Source of the DNA: Lepeophtheirus salmonis
Lineage: Eukaryota; Arthropoda; Copepoda; Siphonostomatoida; Caligidae
NCBI RefSeq assembly: GCF_016086655.4
Contig: NC_052139.2
Location: forward strand, 2,666,001 to 2,730,000
DNA length: 64,000 nucleotides
Reading direction: 5' to 3'
Shown: in pieces, positions 60,442-64,000 of the stretch
How the letters are laid out: each line of letters begins with the position of its first letter
How positions within the stretch are numbered: position 1 is the stretch's first letter
Notes under the pieces: model-generated
Seen by the model: only the letters and a program-made list of their open reading frames with translations
The model's database searches: none
Told to the model about the DNA's origin: nothing
Position numbers and translations under genes: made by a program

Positions 60442-61283
60442 CAGGGTGCGCAAGCTATCTGTGCCTCAAAAAAGATTTATTTTTTATAAAGCAATTTTAT
60501 CCTCTCTAACCAGTTATCAGTTTATAAACATAAAATCAGATTCTGAAAGCTTGATGGATTTTAATTTATTTTATTAAATAAAATCACCTTCCGTCTCAAT
60601 TACAGTCTCTATACGAGTTCGAAGGGGTAATTAGAGTTTCCCAATTTAGTCCATTGACAAACCCTTGAATTCCGTTTTAATCCCACTTATAAGTTTGTAT
60701 TTGGTGTTGTAGGGGTTTCGGGTTGTGTAAGCCCAACACAAAAAATCCATCAAATTTAGTTCGCTCAAGTTTGGAGGCCATTATTCCAGCGTGATGAAGT
60801 TGTCAAAATTACCTTGGAGCTATTTGATACTGTTTTTCGAGGTGTGGGACGAAGTAAAGTCCTGCTACTACATGGAAAGCCTCTCATGCATAACCATGCC
60901 GTAGGTAACACTTTCAAGCAGGCATCAGTTTTGACCCTAAGGGATTGGGAAACATATGAAGAAGGAGAACGTGGCTTTCGAAGGTATTTACCCCAAACAC
61001 CATGATGTGGGCGGGAACGTCGTCTGAATGACAATCAGAGGTCTCCGATTCCCTCTTAACCTTATGAACGAACATCTCAATTTATTGGCGCAGATTTCAA
61101 GGAGGGTCTGCGTGTCTTTTACATATAAGTAGGACAACAAATGGCTCAATTGATTTTATATATTGTTTTCAAACTGTGGCTGGTTTTAACAGTCTATCTA
61201 CTAAAAAAAATCAACTGCCTAAGTACCTGCGTTTACCTAAGAGAGAGCGCTAAAGTGGCAGCATATATAGCTTGCGCACCCTG
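60442..61283 (-). mobile_element. Tc1/mariner element with perfect 17-bp TIRs
   Basis: CAGGGTGCGCAAGCTAT at 60442-60458 recurs as its exact inverse at 61267-61283, with TA on both sides. The length of 842 bp is short for an intact element. The minus strand carries the C-terminal two-thirds of a transposase, and the N-terminal DNA-binding domains are missing. Confidence 0.88.
60600..61080 (-). pseudogene. Tc1/mariner transposase, N-terminally deleted and broken
   Basis: Minus-strand pieces: IMVFGVNTFESHV (the VMVFGV block) near 60965-61005; SLRVKTDACLKVL near 60900-60945; KTVSNSSKVI in a shifted frame; NFDNFITLE, a stop and WPPNLSELNLMDFLCWA near 60737-60815; and the GIKTEFKGLSMD segment near 60650. 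LNLMD keeps the final catalytic Asp, but the second Asp region is lost in a frame change. No functional product is possible. Confidence 0.72.
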
Positions 61284-64000
61284 TAGTAATAGGATTAGTA
61301 AATATAAATCCATTATTTTTCAAATAGATGGCTTTACTAGTGTGTATCTCGCAATGTATTACTGCAAATGGTTTATGCTAGATTGTGTTAGAAGGATAAC
61401 ATTTTTTTTTTTGAAATTTTCATTTAGTTTTGTGATTGTTGGACATAGTACTACTTGATCTTGTCAAAGATGGACACAGGGAAAGAAAAAAAATACAACA
61501 CGTTTAGAAAAAAGGCAGAAAACTTACCTGCCCAGGAATATGGGTATACCTTCAAAATCATATGACCTTCATGAACAATTCATATCTTTTTTAAAAATTC
61601 GAGGAAATGTTAAATTTTTAATTTCATTTTTAATATTTTTTCCCAAAAAAAATAATTCCACCTCCTCCCCCAATTTAATCCTGAAACAAGGTTGGTTTGG
61701 TGTAGTGTCAACGCCTTTAACTACAACTCCAAAGTTGTAGTTAAAACCTAAAAAATAAAATTAAATGTCACTTCCATTTATTCGGTTAGTTTATATACTT
61801 GAACTTGACAAATATGTAACGATAGAGTATAAATGCTAGTATACATACATGTAAAACAGTAGATGTATACACACAAGGGAAGGGAAAGGGGGTGGGTCCC
61901 CCTGTCATTATTATCATTTTTTTCCCTCAAATATGGAAGGTTTTAGTCAGAAGAATAAATAAATAAAGGTACCGATGAATAATATATGATGTTGTTTAGA
62001 ACCATTCAGAGGTATCTAGCTAGGTAGCATAGAAGTACATAGACGGAGGTTTTTAAATTAAGGGGGAGTTGAATAATTAATGGTTCTTGTTGTTATTTTT
62101 GTTATTGCTATTTCCTTCCGATTGGTTGTGTGGTAGCAGTTGGAAAAATTCACTCTCTTCTAGTAAAGTGATGTGTGTAAGAGCATGTATCTTAGAGCGG
62201 TTTCATTTTTACTTTTTTCAGTTTTAGGTCGCACATTCCTATCACAGTAAGAAAATAGGCAAAAAATCTCATCTTAATGAGTATATGTAAAATGTTCATA
62301 TAAAATTTTTTTGATAGACATTTTCATACGCTTATAAAAAGTATTAAAAAAGTGGTAACTAAAATTGTCCTATGGAACAAAACAAAAGAGACAAAAATTA
62401 CGAAAATTAAAAGATCTGCGTGTTGCATGCATCCTTTTTTTACATTTTCAGAAAGAAAAGATGAAATTTTCCTTGGGTTATTATCTCTTTTCACTCCATG
62501 GGTAAGCTTTAGGGAAACATTATATAACGTTTTTATAGATTAGAATAATAACTTTATAACTAATTATTATTAAATAATGATTAATGCTGTATTTAAATCT
62601 TTATTGACGATATAAATAACTTTTGTCTCCTTTCAAACTAATAACTTGATGTGCTACTTAAATATCTTAAGGAAATGAAATTAAGCATAGGTTATTTTAC
62701 ACAAATTGACGATTTTTCTGTACTAGTAATAATCGAAATTCGAGAAAAGTTTTAAAACAATACCACCTTAATTTATACATATATTATAGCATTTTTTCTC
62801 TCCTTTTTTTTAAAGGCTAGGTTGGTTAATATTTCAAACCATCATTAAAACCTTTTGTGGTTTATTTATAAATGATGATACAACCTTTTTTTTTCTTCTC
62901 TCGAATGAAGATGAATAATTTACTCGTTTTATAGTATATGTATGGATTTTCTTAACTTTATGAAAATGGCTTATTTTTTTTATGGTGACGATAAACTTTG
63001 GTTACTTTAAGTACAATTTGTGGTACTTCCACAGAGTGAATAAGAATGAATTTCTTGAAAGAAAAAGAGGATAATTCATCGAAGAATATTAATTTAATTC
63101 ATGATACATTTTGAAAAAAATCATTCTAGCTTGCTTTTGTATTAACGGGTTATATTTGTTATAATACTTATTTTTTTATTAGATGAGAGAATAAAAGCGA
63201 TTTTGAGTAGGTGTAGTATGGCTAATATATTTGTTTTAGCTTGATTAAGTAAGTATATTTAATGATAATCGGTTTGTTGATATTTTATATTACAAACCTT
63301 ATTTCAATGTCTAGAATTGTTACTCCTGGTTTTTCACTGTTTTTTTTTTGCTGCAGGAGTCAATAAAATAAATCAACCTCTTGTTATTTTATATCCATTC
63401 TACCATTTCTAGCAAAGAGACACCAAATGTTTTGTACTCAAATTATATGCACACACTATTTTTGATTTTTTGAAAAGTTTTAGCCAATTTAATTTACATA
63501 CATACATCTTAAATTGCTTCTTGGTTTTATCGGACAAATATTAAATAAGATCCTAATATCTCTATATCACACATTGTATCCAAAATATTAACAAGTAATT
63601 TGTACATATTTTTATGTCAGTTGTTATCGTTTATTAATTTTTCTAAAAAAAAATCTTGATGAGAATCACTTATTGTAGTTTTTCAACGGTCCCAACAATA
63701 ATTATTATTATGACAATTTTTTTGATTAATTTCTCCTGTTAAGATTTTAATATCAGTGAATGCGTATTATTGAACAATTTGAGTATTTTTCAACATTTTA
63801 TCTCATCTATTGTTGGACAAAAATGACGTATTCCCCCATATTTTAGCACCAAGCAAACATAAGCATGACCTTCAATTAAATATTTGCGTGCCTTTCTGAG
63901 GAATATTTTATTTTCTTTCCTCTTTTGCTCATTCTTTGTTTAATTTTATTATTTAATATTAAATATAATGCAATACTGACCAATAATAACTTTAAGACAT
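61284..64000. other. Long AT-rich non-coding stretch
   Basis: No gene, RNA gene, transposon end or cross-matching repeat was recognised in the final 2.7 kb. Frames of 63-66 codons are AT-driven. Confidence 0.45.

Noticed and set aside
1..64000. CRISPR arrays, operons, rRNA genes, origins and attachment sites
   Set aside because: No regularly spaced repeats, prokaryotic gene organisation or rRNA-like sequence is visible; the DNA is clearly eukaryotic.

Overview
This 64 kb window looks like intergenic or deep-intronic DNA from a large, AT-rich arthropod genome. It is strongly AT-biased, full of homopolymer runs and (TA)n tracts, and no open frame is longer than about 125 codons. There are no ribosome-binding sites, operons or compact genes, so a prokaryote is excluded. 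The density of decayed Tc1/mariner transposases and of tRNA-derived SINE copies fits a copepod such as the salmon louse Lepeophtheirus or a relative; that assignment is inference from family resemblance and was not checked by search. I found no host protein-coding gene I could defend. One possible terminal exon (14149-14289, minus) and one possible promoter with a splice donor (2503-2597) are listed at low confidence.

Layout. 1-5 kb: fragment of a hAT-like repeat, one copy of a diverged 330-bp repeat, promoter-like cluster. 5.5-7.5 kb: a 764-bp element with long imperfect inverted ends, then a 513-bp hAT-like non-autonomous element. 7.7-10.2 kb: SINE, a CAGTCC-rich repeat, a 430-bp repeat, a GC-richer patch and a short-period tandem array. 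10.2-18.4 kb: mostly featureless, with a 220-bp tandem duplication at 17.1-17.5 kb. 18.4-28.1 kb: a deleted Tc1-like element, hairpin clusters, and SINE and repeat fragments. 29-31 kb: a TIR-bounded 1,287-bp Tc1/mariner copy and a second transposase remnant. 32-35.8 kb: SINE, a young direct duplication (33.1 and 35.1 kb) flanking a transposase relic, and a CAGTCC repeat. 39-51 kb: the densest transposon graveyard, with at least six Tc1/mariner copies or remnants, several nested in other repeats. 51-61 kb: repeat fragments, a degenerate approx. 70-bp tandem array and two more Tc1-like copies. The last 2.7 kb shows nothing recognisable.

The readable history is one of transposition. Several Tc1/mariner lineages, each with its own TIR, inserted at TA, lost internal sequence (three copies are 812, 815 and 842 bp) and decayed by stops and frameshifts. 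Non-autonomous families (hAT-like, SINE, unclassified) were spread through the same DNA and were used as landing sites. I see no intact transposase, and no convincing new biological system; the most unusual items are in the findings.
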